A stretch of DNA of 64,000 bases from Microvirga sp. (GCA_029266525.1 JAQSWQ010000018.1:1-64000), one strand, 5' to 3'; positions 1 through 9,230 are shown, counted from the first letter of the stretch. Notes: generated by a model from the sequence alone, not told the origin. Made by a program: numbers and translations.

Positions 1-529
1 GGGGTTCACGCCGAACCCCGGGCTCGGGGGCCTCGAGGCCGGTTCGGGCGTCACGGTGTTGAGCCTAAGGCGCCCGTCCGAGATCCGACCGCCCCGTACT
101 ACGGCGGGGCTGCGCCTTCGGGAGCTAGGGTCGGCGCTCGGGAGGCGGCCGAACGCGTCGGCTTGGAGGGGCGAAAGCCCGTCGGGCGAGGTGCGATCGG
201 CCAACCTGAGAGCCGCAGGAAGTGCGGAAGGCCTCGGGTGCCCAAAATCGCCGAACGTTCCGGAGCGATCCGGACGCGGGGAGCAAGGGTGGAGCCCGCA
301 AGGGCGACGCCGGAGCGCTCCGCGGGGACGCCGAAAGGCTCCTAAAAATTAAACTGAGTCGTTCGGCGTCCCACGCCCCTCGACCTTTTCGACGCAAAGC
401 TCGGGCCGCTGAGGACCGCGAGGACGATGACGCACGCCTTCGATCCGCCGTCGCGCGGCTTCCCCGACGCCCCGCAGTCGAAGCGATCGCGGCGTTCTCT
501 TGCCACCGGAATCCGCTATACCCCTCTCG
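1..529. other. Left-edge non-coding stretch
   Basis: I see no convincing gene here. Open frames exist on both strands but none resembles a known protein, and several overlap each other, as expected at this GC content. A perfect hairpin of 7 bp with a 5-nt loop occupies 1-19 (GGGGTTC/GAACCCC). Further GC-rich inverted repeats lie around 90-115. A short AT-rich patch at 340-358 is the only low-GC spot and could be part of a promoter for the dioxygenase-like gene that follows. A structured RNA cannot be excluded, but I do not recognise one. Confidence 0.4.
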
Positions 530-1576
530 ATGTTCGCCGAGCGCATCGAAGGGAAGTGGATCGACGCCTTCGCGGAGGTGTTCGCGCGCTGCGCCGTGAA
601 GCTCGGCGAGGCCGTCGCGATCCTGTCCGAGACGCAATCCCGCGCCCTCAACGTGCATCTTTCCGAGCTCGCCCTGTTACGGCTCGGAGCCAAGCCCTTC
701 CACATCATCGTGCCGACACCCCGCAACCCGCACCCGGTGCCGGTACGCTCGACGGGGGCAAGCGAGGCGATCGGTGGTCTGGCGCCGGTCGTCGCCGCGC
801 TCGGGCATGCCGGATTGGTCGTGGATTGCACGATCGAGGGTCTGATGCATGCGCCCGAGACGCCCGAGATCCTGAAGGCTGGGGCGCGCATCTTGGTCAT
901 CTCGAACGAGCACCCCGAGGCGCTCGAGCGCATGGCCCCGGACGACGCCCTCGAGCGCGAGGTGCGCGCGGCCGCGAAGATGCTGCGCGGCGCAAAGCGC
1001 ATGCGCGTGACCTCGGCGGCCGGCACGGATCTCGACATCGCCATGGAAGCCGCGGCGACGGTTGGCGTATGGGGCTGGACCGACCGGCCCGGCACGCTTG
1101 CCCATTGGCCCGGCGGCCTCGTGGTGAGCTTCCCCAAGGCGAACAGCGTGAACGGCACGCTCGTCCTCGCCGAAGGCGACGTGAACCTCACCTTCAAGCG
1201 CTACCTCGCAAGTCCGGTGCGGCTCATGCTCGAGAACGACTACGTGACCCGCCTCGAGGGCGAGGGCGCGGATGCCGAGCTGATGCGCCGCTATCTCGCG
1301 GCTTGGGACGACCGCGAGACCTATGCGGTCTCGCATGTCGGCTTCGGCCTCAATCGCCGCGCCCGCTACGAGGCGCTCGCGATGTACGATCTCAGCCACA
1401 CCAACGGCACCGAGCTGCGCGCGGTCGCAGGCAATTTCCTCTTCTCGACCGGCGCCAACGAATTCGCCGGCCGCCACGCCGCCGGGCACTTTGACCTGCC
1501 GGTGATGCGGACCACGATCGAGGTGGACGGGGTCGTGGTGGTGCGGGAGGGGGTAGTGCAGACCGCGTTCGGGTAG
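530..1576 (+). CDS. NicX-like (2,5-dihydroxypyridine 5,6-dioxygenase / M29-like) protein
   Basis: The 348-aa product resembles the NicX family, Fe(II) ring-cleaving dioxygenases of nicotinate catabolism that share a fold with M29 aminopeptidases. NicX enzymes are about 350 aa, so this is full length. The C-terminal half has the pattern expected for metal ligands: a Glu in LVLAEGDVNL, a His in SHVGFGLN, and His-x-Asp in GHFDLP. I start at the ATG at 530 (MFAERIEG) rather than the in-frame TTG at 500, because the family-like sequence begins there. It stands apart from the operons to its right but beside other N-heterocycle genes. An M29 aminopeptidase is the alternative; metal-ligand assignment is from memory of the family, not alignment. 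Confidence 0.65.
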   Translation: MFAERIEGKWIDAFAEVFARCAVKLGEAVAILSETQSRALNVHLSELALLRLGAKPFHIIVPTPRNPHPVPVRSTGASEAIGGLAPVVAALGHAGLVVDCTIEGLMHAPETPEILKAGARILVISNEHPEALERMAPDDALEREVRAAAKMLRGAKRMRVTSAAGTDLDIAMEAAATVGVWGWTDRPGTLAHWPGGLVVSFPKANSVNGTLVLAEGDVNLTFKRYLASPVRLMLENDYVTRLEGEGADAELMRRYLAAWDDRETYAVSHVGFGLNRRARYEALAMYDLSHTNGTELRAVAGNFLFSTGANEFAGRHAAGHFDLPVMRTTIEVDGVVVVREGVVQTAFG

Positions 1577-1615
1577 GCGCATCGGCCCCGGCACCGATGC
1601 GCCCGGCACCTTTCG

Positions 1616-1834
1616 TCAGTCCGATTCCTTCTCGTACTTGAACGAGACCTTCACCTTGCAGCGGTAGAGCTCGACCCTGCCGTTCTGGATCTGCAGGTCC
1701 TGCTCGACCACCTCGGCAATGCGCAGGTCGCGCAAACTCTCGGCGGCGCGCTCGACGGCCGCCTTGGCGGCCTTCTCCCAGGATTCGGTGCTCGTTCCAA
1801 CGAGCTCGATGACCTTGTAGACGCTCTCAGCCAT
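1616..1834 (-). CDS. Dodecin family flavin-binding protein
   Basis: This 72-aa protein matches dodecins in size and sequence: it opens MAESVYKVIELVGTS and carries the ESWEKAAKAAVERAA helix followed by two beta strands. Dodecins form hollow dodecamers that store or buffer flavins (FMN or riboflavin) in the cytoplasm. A purine-rich ribosome site (AGAGGAGG) sits just before the ATG. It is the last gene of the minus-strand set, about 110 bp after the acyl-CoA ligase, so it may be the operon tail or have its own promoter. Its neighbours include several flavoenzymes, which fits a flavin-handling role. Confidence 0.9.
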   Translation of the reverse strand: MAESVYKVIELVGTSTESWEKAAKAAVERAAESLRDLRIAEVVEQDLQIQNGRVELYRCKVKVSFKYEKESD

Positions 1835-1943
1835 GGGCCCCTCCTCTGGTGCGCCCCGACGGGGAGCTTGCGATCATGACCCAAAGCCGTGGCGCGCGCC
1901 ACCGGCAACCGTTCTCCGCTTGAGGCGGCTCCGCCGAAATTCA

Positions 1944-3452
1944 TCAAGACGAGCGCTGACGCAGCCTGAAATGCTGCACCTTGCCCATGGCGTTGCGCGG
2001 CAGCGCGTCGGCAAAGATCACCTCGCGCGGCAGCTTGAAGCGGGCGAGCTCGGTCGCGACATGCGCCTTCAGCGCCTCGGCATCCGCGGCCGCGCCGGGC
2101 CGAAGCACCACATGGGCGACTGGCACTTCCTGCCATCTCGGGTCCGGCCGCCCGATGACCGCCGCTTCAGCGACCGCCGGATGGGCAAGGAGCACGCGCT
2201 CGATTTCGGCCGGGTAGATGTTCTCGCCGCCGGAGATGATCATGTTCTTCTTGCGGTCATGCACATAGAAATAGCCGTCGGCATCGCGCGTGCCCACGTC
2301 GCCGGAGAGATACCAGCCATCGCGCAGCGCCTCGCGGGTGGCGAGTTCGTTGCCCCAGTACTCGAAGACGACATTCGGGCCGCGCACCGCGATCTCGCCC
2401 GCGACCCCCGGCACAACCTCCGCGCCGGCCTCGTCGACGATCTTCGCCTCGCAAGCGAGGCCGGGCAGACCCGTCGAGCCCGGGCGGGAGCGATCGCCAT
2501 GGAGCGTCGTGTAGATCGCGATCGGGCAGGTCTCGGTCGAGCCGTAGACCTGGAGCACCGGCACGCCGCGCTGCTCGAACGCGTCGATAAGGTTCTGCGG
2601 CACGATGGTCGAGCCCGTGGTGAGCGCGCGCAGGCTCGAGAGATCAGTCGAGTTCCAGGCCGGATGCGTGATCATGGCCTGCATGGTCGCGGGCACGAGC
2701 ACGGCGAGAGTGGGGCGGTCGCATGCGATCGCGGCGAGCGTCGTCTCGGGGGCAAAGCGCGGGTGCAGCGTCACGGTCGCGCCGTGATGCAGGGCCGGCG
2801 TCGTCTGGATGTTCAGCCCTCCGACATGGAACAGCGGCAGGACTGTGAGCACGTGATCGTTGGCCGTGAGCCCATGCATGTGCTGGCTCATGACGCCGTT
2901 CCAGAACAATGCCTCCTGGCGCAGCACCGCGCCCTTCGGCCGACCCGTGGTCCCGGAGGTGTAGACGACAAGCAGCGGCGCCGAGAGGTCGATGCGTGGG
3001 TTGCGGCTCTCGCCGCACCTCGACGCGAGCAGCTCTTCGAACGACCACCCGCCCGCCGGCGCAAAATCGAGCCCGACCACGCGTGTCTGCGGCAGCGCCT
3101 CGGCAAGCGGTGCGATCACGGAGCCGAAATCCTTCTCGACCAGGAGCGCGCCGACCGATGCGTCGGTCAGTGTGAAGAGCTGCTCGGGGACCGCAAGACG
3201 CCAATTCAACGGCACGAGCATCGCGCCGAGCCGCGCGCAGGCATAGAGCAGGACGAGATAGTCGGGATGGTTCGCGGCGAGCACCGCGACGCGGTCGCCA
3301 CGCCCGACGCGGAGCTCGGATTTGAGCGCCCGCGCCGCCGCCTCGATGCGCGCGGCCATGGCCGCGTAGGTGAGCGTGCCGCCTTCGAAGCGCAGCGCCG
3401 GCTTGTCTGGCGTGAAACCCGCGTGACGGAAGATGAAGTCGGACAGGTCCAA
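1944..3452 (-). CDS. AMP-forming acyl-CoA ligase
   Basis: This 502-aa member of the ANL superfamily activates a carboxylic acid to its acyl-CoA through an acyl-adenylate. The P-loop-like motif YTSGTTGRPKG lies near residue 165, the A5 motif QVYGSTET near 305, and the hinge/A8 region (GWYLSGDVGTRDADGYFYV) near 390. The C-terminal catalytic Lys is in PRNAMGKVQH close to the end. Length is typical. It starts 7 bp after the acyl-CoA dehydrogenase stop, so the two are co-transcribed and probably act in sequence on one catabolic intermediate. Substrate cannot be read from sequence; medium-chain, dicarboxylic or aromatic acids are all possible. Confidence 0.9.
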   Translation of the reverse strand: MDLSDFIFRHAGFTPDKPALRFEGGTLTYAAMAARIEAAARALKSELRVGRGDRVAVLAANHPDYLVLLYACARLGAMLVPLNWRLAVPEQLFTLTDASVGALLVEKDFGSVIAPLAEALPQTRVVGLDFAPAGGWSFEELLASRCGESRNPRIDLSAPLLVVYTSGTTGRPKGAVLRQEALFWNGVMSQHMHGLTANDHVLTVLPLFHVGGLNIQTTPALHHGATVTLHPRFAPETTLAAIACDRPTLAVLVPATMQAMITHPAWNSTDLSSLRALTTGSTIVPQNLIDAFEQRGVPVLQVYGSTETCPIAIYTTLHGDRSRPGSTGLPGLACEAKIVDEAGAEVVPGVAGEIAVRGPNVVFEYWGNELATREALRDGWYLSGDVGTRDADGYFYVHDRKKNMIISGGENIYPAEIERVLLAHPAVAEAAVIGRPDPRWQEVPVAHVVLRPGAAADAEALKAHVATELARFKLPREVIFADALPRNAMGKVQHFRLRQRSS

Positions 3453-3459
3453 GGCGGAC

Positions 3460-4749
3460 CTACTCGTCGCTCTCGCCGGGCTCGTAGAGTGCCTCGCGGC
3501 CGATGCGGTCGAGGCACAGCTCCGCCGTCCAGGGCAGCATCAGCGAGCCGCAGCGGCTGTCGCGATAGATGCGCTCGAGCGGCAGCGCCTTCAGCATGGA
3601 TTGGCCGCCGCAGCTGCGGATGGCGAGGCGCGCGAGGTCGTTGGCGGTCTCCATCGTGGAGAATTGGGCGGCGTAGGCGCGCAGCACCTGCTCCTTCGAG
3701 GGGTTCGGCCGCGCCTCGCTGACTGCCTGAAACCAGAGCGCCTTCGCCTGCTCGAGCTTCACCCGCATCTCGGCAACCGCGATCTGCTTCGTGGGATACA
3801 TGCGCCGCTTCACCGGCGGCGTGCCGGGCTCCTCGCCGCGCAGATACTTCACCGTGAAATCGTAGGCCGCCTGCGCGAGGCCCATATAGGTCGGGGAGAG
3901 GGTGAGGAACATGTGCGGCCAGCGCGTCGCCGCCTGGAAGTAGACGCCGCGCGGCATCAGCGCGTGGTCTTCCGCGACGAAGACGTCCCTGAAGAGGAGC
4001 GTGCGCGAGACCGTTCCGCGCATGCCCAGCGGATCCCAGTCGCCAACGACCGACACGCCCTCGGCCCTCGAAGGGATGGCGAGATAGAGCGTGTTTCGGC
4101 GCGAGGGAGCCTCGCCGCCGGCCTGCTCGGTCGCGAGCACGCCGTAGTAGTCGGCGTAGCCGGCGAGGGAGGCGAAGATCTTCTTGCCGTTGACGCGCCA
4201 GCCGCCCTCGACCGGCTCGGCGCGGGTCTCGAACGCGGCGCCGCCCGCGGCGGCGGCGCCGCCTTCCGAGAAGGGCTGGGCGTAGATCGCCCCCTCCTCG
4301 ACGATGCGGCGGTAGTGGATCGCCCGCCCACGCTCGTGCTCCGCCCTCACCGCCGGCTCCATCTCGAGATCATCGACGAGCGGGCCCGACCACAGCGTCG
4401 AGCACACATGCATGTTCCACGTCAGGGCGGTCGCGCCGCAATAGCGGCCGATCTCGGCGGCGCAGATCGAGTAGGCCCGGTAGTCGGCCCCGAGCCCGCC
4501 CTCGCGCTTCGGAATGCAGATGCCGAGGAAGCCGGCCTTGTGGAGGTCGCGGTAGTTCTCGGTCGGGAAGGTCGCGTCGCGGTCGTAAGCAGCGGCCCGC
4601 GCGGCGAAGATCGCTCGGCCCATGGCCCGGGCTTTGCCCGCGAGCGCCGCCTCCTCTTCGCTCAGGAGGAAGGCTGCAGGGTCGAACAGCGGCGGGTCGA
4701 GCGCGACGGAGTCGAGTCCGAGCTCGGGGATGCTGACATGCGCGGTCAT
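3460..4749 (-). CDS. Acyl-CoA dehydrogenase family protein
   Basis: This 429-aa flavoprotein has the acyl-CoA dehydrogenase fold. The N-terminal helical part (FLGICIPKREGGLGADYRA) is followed by the middle beta domain (WRVNGKKIFASLAGYADYY, DPLGMRGTVSRT) and a C-terminal helical domain ending in IYRDSRCGSLMLPWTAEL. It would oxidise an acyl-CoA and pass electrons to ETF. I start at ATG 4749 (MTAHVSIPELG) because the open frame upstream overlaps the neighbouring hydrolase gene and has no family similarity. It begins 14 bp after the hydrolase stop and ends 7 bp before the acyl-CoA ligase. The catalytic base was not located with certainty, so a non-classical dehydrogenase is possible. Confidence 0.85.
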   Translation of the reverse strand: MTAHVSIPELGLDSVALDPPLFDPAAFLLSEEEAALAGKARAMGRAIFAARAAAYDRDATFPTENYRDLHKAGFLGICIPKREGGLGADYRAYSICAAEIGRYCGATALTWNMHVCSTLWSGPLVDDLEMEPAVRAEHERGRAIHYRRIVEEGAIYAQPFSEGGAAAAGGAAFETRAEPVEGGWRVNGKKIFASLAGYADYYGVLATEQAGGEAPSRRNTLYLAIPSRAEGVSVVGDWDPLGMRGTVSRTLLFRDVFVAEDHALMPRGVYFQAATRWPHMFLTLSPTYMGLAQAAYDFTVKYLRGEEPGTPPVKRRMYPTKQIAVAEMRVKLEQAKALWFQAVSEARPNPSKEQVLRAYAAQFSTMETANDLARLAIRSCGGQSMLKALPLERIYRDSRCGSLMLPWTAELCLDRIGREALYEPGESDE

Positions 4750-4763
4750 TCGCTCATCCTGGC

Positions 4764-5573
4764 TTAGGCAACGTGCTCGTCCAAGAAGCTCGCGACGGCT
4801 TCGTTGAACTCCTTCGGCCGCTCCATCGGTGCAAGATGGCCGGCGCCCTCGAGGCACACGTAGGAGGCGTCGGGGATCTTCTCCGCCATGCGCTGCATCA
4901 TAGGTGCAGGCGCGTTGGCGTCCTCCGAGCCTGCGAGCACCAATGTCGGCACGGCGATGCGCGGGAGCGCGGCGCGAAGATCGAAGCCCATTAGCGCCAG
5001 CATCATGGCGCGGTAGCTCGCCTCGGGTACCGCCGCCATGCATTCCCGCGCAAGCGCCAGCCCTTCGGGATCGGGCGCCTCGCCCACGAGCTCGGCGATG
5101 AAGCGTGGCGCGAGATCGCGCATCGTCTCGCCGCGGTCGAGCGGGCCGAGGCGCGCCGCGATGAACTCGCGCTGCCACTCGCCCTCGGGGCGACCGAAGG
5201 CCGGACTCGTTTGCGCGAGCACCACCGCCCGGGCCGCGTCCGAGCGCGCTGCGAGAAGCTGCTGCACGACCATGCCGCCAATCGAATGGCCGACCAGCAC
5301 CGGTCGTTCTGTGCCGAGCGGTTCAAGGAAGTCCGCGAGGGCCGCGGCGAGACTCGAGATCGAGGCTGCGGCAAGCGCCTTCGAGCCGCCATAGCCCGGC
5401 ATGTCCCAGGCCAGCGCCCTCCAGTCGCGGCGGAAATGCTCGAGCTGCCTCACCCAGCCCCGCGCCGCGCCCCCGATGCCGTGCAGAAACACGATCGGAT
5501 TCGCGTCCGGGTGCCCTGCCTCAAGGTAGGTGAAGCGCCCGTCACGCGTGATTCGAGAAAGGATCCGACGCAA
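4764..5573 (-). CDS. Alpha/beta-fold hydrolase
   Basis: This 269-aa enzyme has the alpha/beta-hydrolase pattern: the oxyanion-hole segment FLHGIGG near residue 30, the nucleophile elbow GHSIGG near 95, a late Asp in LAGSEDANAPA, and the catalytic His in EGAGHLAPMERP near the end. The layout resembles enol-lactone hydrolases and C-C or ester hydrolases of aromatic degradation. It lies between the ferredoxin oxidoreductase (81 bp upstream) and the acyl-CoA dehydrogenase (14 bp downstream), within one operon. A hydrolytic step on a ring-opened or lactone intermediate is an inference from this position. The real substrate is unknown. Confidence 0.85.
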   Translation of the reverse strand: MRRILSRITRDGRFTYLEAGHPDANPIVFLHGIGGAARGWVRQLEHFRRDWRALAWDMPGYGGSKALAAASISSLAAALADFLEPLGTERPVLVGHSIGGMVVQQLLAARSDAARAVVLAQTSPAFGRPEGEWQREFIAARLGPLDRGETMRDLAPRFIAELVGEAPDPEGLALARECMAAVPEASYRAMMLALMGFDLRAALPRIAVPTLVLAGSEDANAPAPMMQRMAEKIPDASYVCLEGAGHLAPMERPKEFNEAVASFLDEHVA

Positions 5574-5654
5574 GGCGCACCGTGCTTGGCCGGCGCCATC
5601 CTACTCCGGCGCAGTGCTGTGGAAACCCCTGCCGCCATGGATTGGCTGGCGCTC

Positions 5655-8600
5655 CTACGCCGCTTCTTGGCTGCTCTGCTTCCCCCTTTCCAGTGCGTCG
5701 AGCAGCTCCGATTTGCGCCCCTCCGCCGCCGCGATCGCGCGCTCCTTGACCGGGCCGAAGCCGCGGATCTTTTCCGGAAGGCGCAGGAGTTCGAGCATGA
5801 CCGCTGGGTCGCTCTCGCGGAGAACAGAGAGCAGCTTTCCGATCAGGGCCTCGTACTCCTCCATGAGCTGCCGCTCCGCCCGGCGCTCGGCGCTGTAGCC
5901 GAAGGGATCGAAAGCGGTGCGGCGTAGGACCTTCAGCTTGGCGAGGAGCCGGAAGAGCGGAAGCATCCAGGGGCCGAACTCCATCTTCCGCGGCTCGCTC
6001 TCGCCCGGGTGCTTGCGCGCAAGGAGCGGCGGGGCGAGGTGGAACTTGAGCTTCACCGGCCCCTCGAAGTCGCGCGCGATCCGCTCGGCGAAACCACTGT
6101 GGGCATGGAGCCGGGCGACTTCGTACTCGTCCTTATAGGCCATCAGCTTGAATAGGTTCTTTGCAACCGCTTCTGTCAGCTGCTTGCCCCCGAGCGCCGC
6201 CTGCTCGGCAGCGCGCATGCGCTCGATGTTCGCGCGGTAACGCTCGGCATAGACCCCGTCCTGATAGTCGGCCAGGAAGGCGACCCGCTTCTCGACGATC
6301 GCATCGAGCGTCCTGGCCAACCGGTGCTCCTCGCCGGCAAAGCGAGCGACGAACTCCGGTTCTGCTGCGGCTAGGCGCCCCCAGGCGAAGGCGCGTCGGT
6401 TCTGCTCGACCGCCACGCCGTTCAGCTCGATCGCCCGGTCGAGTGCGGCAAGGGAGACCGGCGCTAATCCGCGCTGCCAGGCAAAGCCGAGAAGCAGCAT
6501 GTTGGCTTGGATCGCATCGCCAACCAGGCGATTGGCGAGGTGGTGCGCGTCGAGCGAAGCGTACACCTCTCCAGTGTCATTGCGGCCGGAGCTGCGAAGC
6601 AGCGGAGAGCCGGGATCCATCCCCGTCGACGCCTGCGCAATGGATCCCGGATAGCCGCTGCGCGGTTTCCGGGACGATTCTGGGGAGGATGCGAGCGGTT
6701 CAAGTCGCCGCCTCAGCAGCTCCTCCAACAGGCCCGTCTCGACCTTGGCGTCGGCCCTGCGCAGCATGGCGCCGGTCGGGATTTCGCGCGTGTTGGCGAC
6801 GATGCGGGTGCGGCCCGCGGCCATCAGCCCGAGCGCCTCGCGGCTCGCCGCAACGACGAGATCGCAGGCGATGATCGCGTCCGCCGACCCAACATCGATG
6901 CGGGCCTGGTGCAGCGCGTTCCCATCGCACGCAAGGCGCACATGCGACAGCACAGCTCCGCCTTTCTGGGCAAAGCCAGTGAAGTCGAGCACGCTCGCGG
7001 CGGTGCCATCGAGATGCGCCGCCGTGGCGATGAGCGCGCCGATCGTCACGACGCCGGTGCCGCCGACGCCCGCGACCGCAATCTCGAAGGGCTCGCGCCC
7101 GAGCCCGCCGGGGGGCTCCGGCAGCGCCGTGGCGCGCGCCAGAAGCTCCTCAGCCGCGATCTCCGCGCCGGTGCGCTTGCGCAGCTCCCCACCTTCGACC
7201 GTGACGAAGGAGGGGCAGAAGCCTTTCAGGCAGGAGAAGTCCTTGTTGCAGGAGGACTGGTCGATCTGGCGCTTCCTGCCGAACTCGGTCTCGACCGGGA
7301 CGACCGAGAGGCAGTTCGACTTCGTCTGGCAGTCGCCGCAGCCCTCGCAGACGAGCTCGTTGATGACGACGCGCTTCGCTGGGTCCGGATAGAGACCCTT
7401 CTTGCGCCGCCGTCGCTTCTCCGCGGCGCAGGTCTGGTCGTAGATCAAGGCCGTGACGCCGGGGATCTCGCGCAGCACGCGCTGGACCTCATCGAGATCG
7501 TCGCGGTGGCGGAGGATCACGTCAGGCGCGAAGGCACGCGGCCCGTATTTCTCCGGCTCGTCGGACACGACCGCAACACGCTTCGCACCCTCGTCCGCCA
7601 CGAGCCGAGCGAGCTGCGGCACCGTAAGCGAGCCGTCGACGGGCTGGCCACCGGTCATCGCGACCGCGTCATTGAACAGTATCTTGTAGGTGACGTTGAC
7701 GCCCGCCGCGACGGCCTGGCGGATCGCCATGTGGCCCGAGTGAAAATAAGTACCGTCGCCGAGGTTCTGGAAAACGTGCGTGCCGCCCGTGAACGGCGCG
7801 CGTCCGACCCAGTTCACGCCCTCGCCGCCCATCTGGATGAGGCCGCCGGTCTCGCGGTCCATCCAGCTCGCCATGAAGTGACAGCCGATTCCGGCTGAGG
7901 CGCGGCTGCCCTCGGGCAGGCGCGTCGAGATGCTGTGCGGGCAGCCGGAGCAGAAATAGGCCGTGCGGGTCGGGTGCTCCGGCGGCAGCGGCTCGGGGCT
8001 CTCGGCTTGCCGCACATCGAGCGTAAGGCCGAGGACTGCGAGGCGCTGCGCCAGCACCGGCGCGATGCGCGAGGGGCGAAGCTCGCTGTCGGCGGCGATG
8101 AGCGGCGCGCCCTGCTCGTCGCGCTTGCCGAGGATACGGGGCCGGCGCTCGGCCGGCAGATTGTAGAGAAGCTCCTTGAGCTGGTTCTCGACTACCGGCG
8201 CGTTCTCCTCGACGATCAGCACCTCCTCGGCGGATTTCGCGAGCTCGCGCAGCCTATCGCTGACGGGGAAGACGAGGCCGATCTTCGCGATGGCGATGCC
8301 CGCTTCGGCGAGGCGTTCGGTGCCAAGTCCGCCGACGCGCAGCGCCTCCATGACATCGCCGTGAGCCTTGCCGACCGCCCCGATGAGGAGGCGGATGCGC
8401 CGCGGTGCGACCGTGAGGTGGTCGATCGGGTTGGCGCGTACGAAGGCGCGCACGGCCCCGACCTTATGGGCTAACCGCTGCTCGATGCGTGGGCTCGGAT
8501 AGTCGGGCCAACGATAGTGCAAGCCGCCGGGCGGCGGCATGAAATCAGGCGGCGGCCGAAAACTCGGCCGTTCGCCGGCGAAGATCGACGCGGAGCCCTC

Positions 8601-9230
8601 GACCGTCTCCGAGATCGCCTTGAACCCGACCCACGCTCCCGAGAAGCGCGACAGCGCAAAGCCATAGAGCCCGAAGGGCACATAGTCGGCGATCGAGGTC
8701 GGGTGCAGCACCGGCATGCTCCAGGCCATCAATGCGAGATCGCTCTGGTGCGAGAAGCTTGAGGAGACGCAGCCATGGTCGTCGCCGACAACTACAAGCA
8801 CGCCGCCATGCGGAGAGGACCCATAGGCGTTGCCGTGCTTGAGCGCGTCGCCGGCCCGGTCGACGCCCGGGCCCTTGCCGTACCAGAGCGCGAACACGCC
8901 CTCGACCTCGCGCGCCGGGTCGCTCTCGACCTGCTGCGTGCCGAGGATCGCGGTCGCGGCGAGGTCCTCGTTGATCGCCGGCTGGAAGCGGACGCGCGCG
9001 ACGTCGAGATGCTTCGCGGCCTTCCAGAACTCCTGGTCGACCCCGCCGAGCGGCGAGCCGCGGTACCCTGAGACGAAGCCGGCCGTGTCGAGCCCCAACC
9101 TGCGGTCGGCGGCCGCCTGCTCGAGCATCAGTCGCACCAGCGCCTGCGTGCCGCTCATGAACAGCCGCCCATCGGACCGCGCGTAGCGGTCATCAAGGCG
9201 GTAGGACCAATCGATCGCTCTCGCGTCCAC
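5655..9230 (-). CDS. Indolepyruvate:ferredoxin oxidoreductase, fused alpha-beta type
   Basis: The 1191-aa single-chain enzyme carries the 2-oxoacid:ferredoxin oxidoreductase domains in one protein. The N-terminal pyrimidine-binding part has SGTQALVRLMLEQ and SGYRGSPLGGVD. A TPP site follows (GDGTYFHSG then LFNDAVAMTGG), then a cysteine-rich iron-sulfur segment (CEGCGDCQTKSNC; CLKGFCPS), and a C-terminal gamma-type domain (GVGGTGVVTIG). Such enzymes decarboxylate arylpyruvates or other 2-oxoacids and reduce ferredoxin. Residues of about 850-886 are not typical of the family and correspond to an in-frame repeat (see the repeat at 6576). It heads the minus operon, divergent from the hydroxylase/reductase operon, and could supply reduced ferredoxin to the 6-hydroxynicotinate-reductase-like protein. 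Confidence 0.9.
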   Translation of the reverse strand: MDARAIDWSYRLDDRYARSDGRLFMSGTQALVRLMLEQAAADRRLGLDTAGFVSGYRGSPLGGVDQEFWKAAKHLDVARVRFQPAINEDLAATAILGTQQVESDPAREVEGVFALWYGKGPGVDRAGDALKHGNAYGSSPHGGVLVVVGDDHGCVSSSFSHQSDLALMAWSMPVLHPTSIADYVPFGLYGFALSRFSGAWVGFKAISETVEGSASIFAGERPSFRPPPDFMPPPGGLHYRWPDYPSPRIEQRLAHKVGAVRAFVRANPIDHLTVAPRRIRLLIGAVGKAHGDVMEALRVGGLGTERLAEAGIAIAKIGLVFPVSDRLRELAKSAEEVLIVEENAPVVENQLKELLYNLPAERRPRILGKRDEQGAPLIAADSELRPSRIAPVLAQRLAVLGLTLDVRQAESPEPLPPEHPTRTAYFCSGCPHSISTRLPEGSRASAGIGCHFMASWMDRETGGLIQMGGEGVNWVGRAPFTGGTHVFQNLGDGTYFHSGHMAIRQAVAAGVNVTYKILFNDAVAMTGGQPVDGSLTVPQLARLVADEGAKRVAVVSDEPEKYGPRAFAPDVILRHRDDLDEVQRVLREIPGVTALIYDQTCAAEKRRRRKKGLYPDPAKRVVINELVCEGCGDCQTKSNCLSVVPVETEFGRKRQIDQSSCNKDFSCLKGFCPSFVTVEGGELRKRTGAEIAAEELLARATALPEPPGGLGREPFEIAVAGVGGTGVVTIGALIATAAHLDGTAASVLDFTGFAQKGGAVLSHVRLACDGNALHQARIDVGSADAIIACDLVVAASREALGLMAAGRTRIVANTREIPTGAMLRRADAKVETGLLEELLRRRLEPLASSPESSRKPRSGYPGSIAQASTGMDPGSPLLRSSGRNDTGEVYASLDAHHLANRLVGDAIQANMLLLGFAWQRGLAPVSLAALDRAIELNGVAVEQNRRAFAWGRLAAAEPEFVARFAGEEHRLARTLDAIVEKRVAFLADYQDGVYAERYRANIERMRAAEQAALGGKQLTEAVAKNLFKLMAYKDEYEVARLHAHSGFAERIARDFEGPVKLKFHLAPPLLARKHPGESEPRKMEFGPWMLPLFRLLAKLKVLRRTAFDPFGYSAERRAERQLMEEYEALIGKLLSVLRESDPAVMLELLRLPEKIRGFGPVKERAIAAAEGRKSELLDALERGKQSSQEAA
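6576..6677. repeat. Palindromic repeat inserted in frame in the oxidoreductase gene
   Basis: A 102-bp stretch has the look of intergenic palindromic repeats common in GC-rich alphaproteobacteria, yet it lies inside a coding sequence. Its core is an 11-bp perfect inverted repeat, CCGGGATCCAT at 6610-6620 and ATGGATCCCGG at 6640-6650. It spans 34 codons with no frame change and encodes a Pro/Ser/Gly-rich segment (e.g. SGYPGSIAQASTGMDPGS) just before the conserved LDAHHLANRLVGDAI block. A related-looking element sits outside genes at 37006-37147. This resembles the in-gene palindromic elements known from Rickettsia in principle, but I claim no homology to those. Confidence 0.7.

Noticed and set aside
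56-352. Small open frames at the left edge
   Set aside because: Several overlapping frames on both strands, all Arg/Gly/Pro-rich, with no family likeness and no clear ribosome site.
1833-3722. Long plus-strand open frame opposite the acyl-CoA ligase
   Set aside because: It lies antisense to a well-supported enzyme and its product is a low-complexity, Arg/His-rich sequence with no family likeness. Such shadows are normal at this GC content; others at 29389-31350, 46023-47513 and 53717-55336 were dropped for the same reason.
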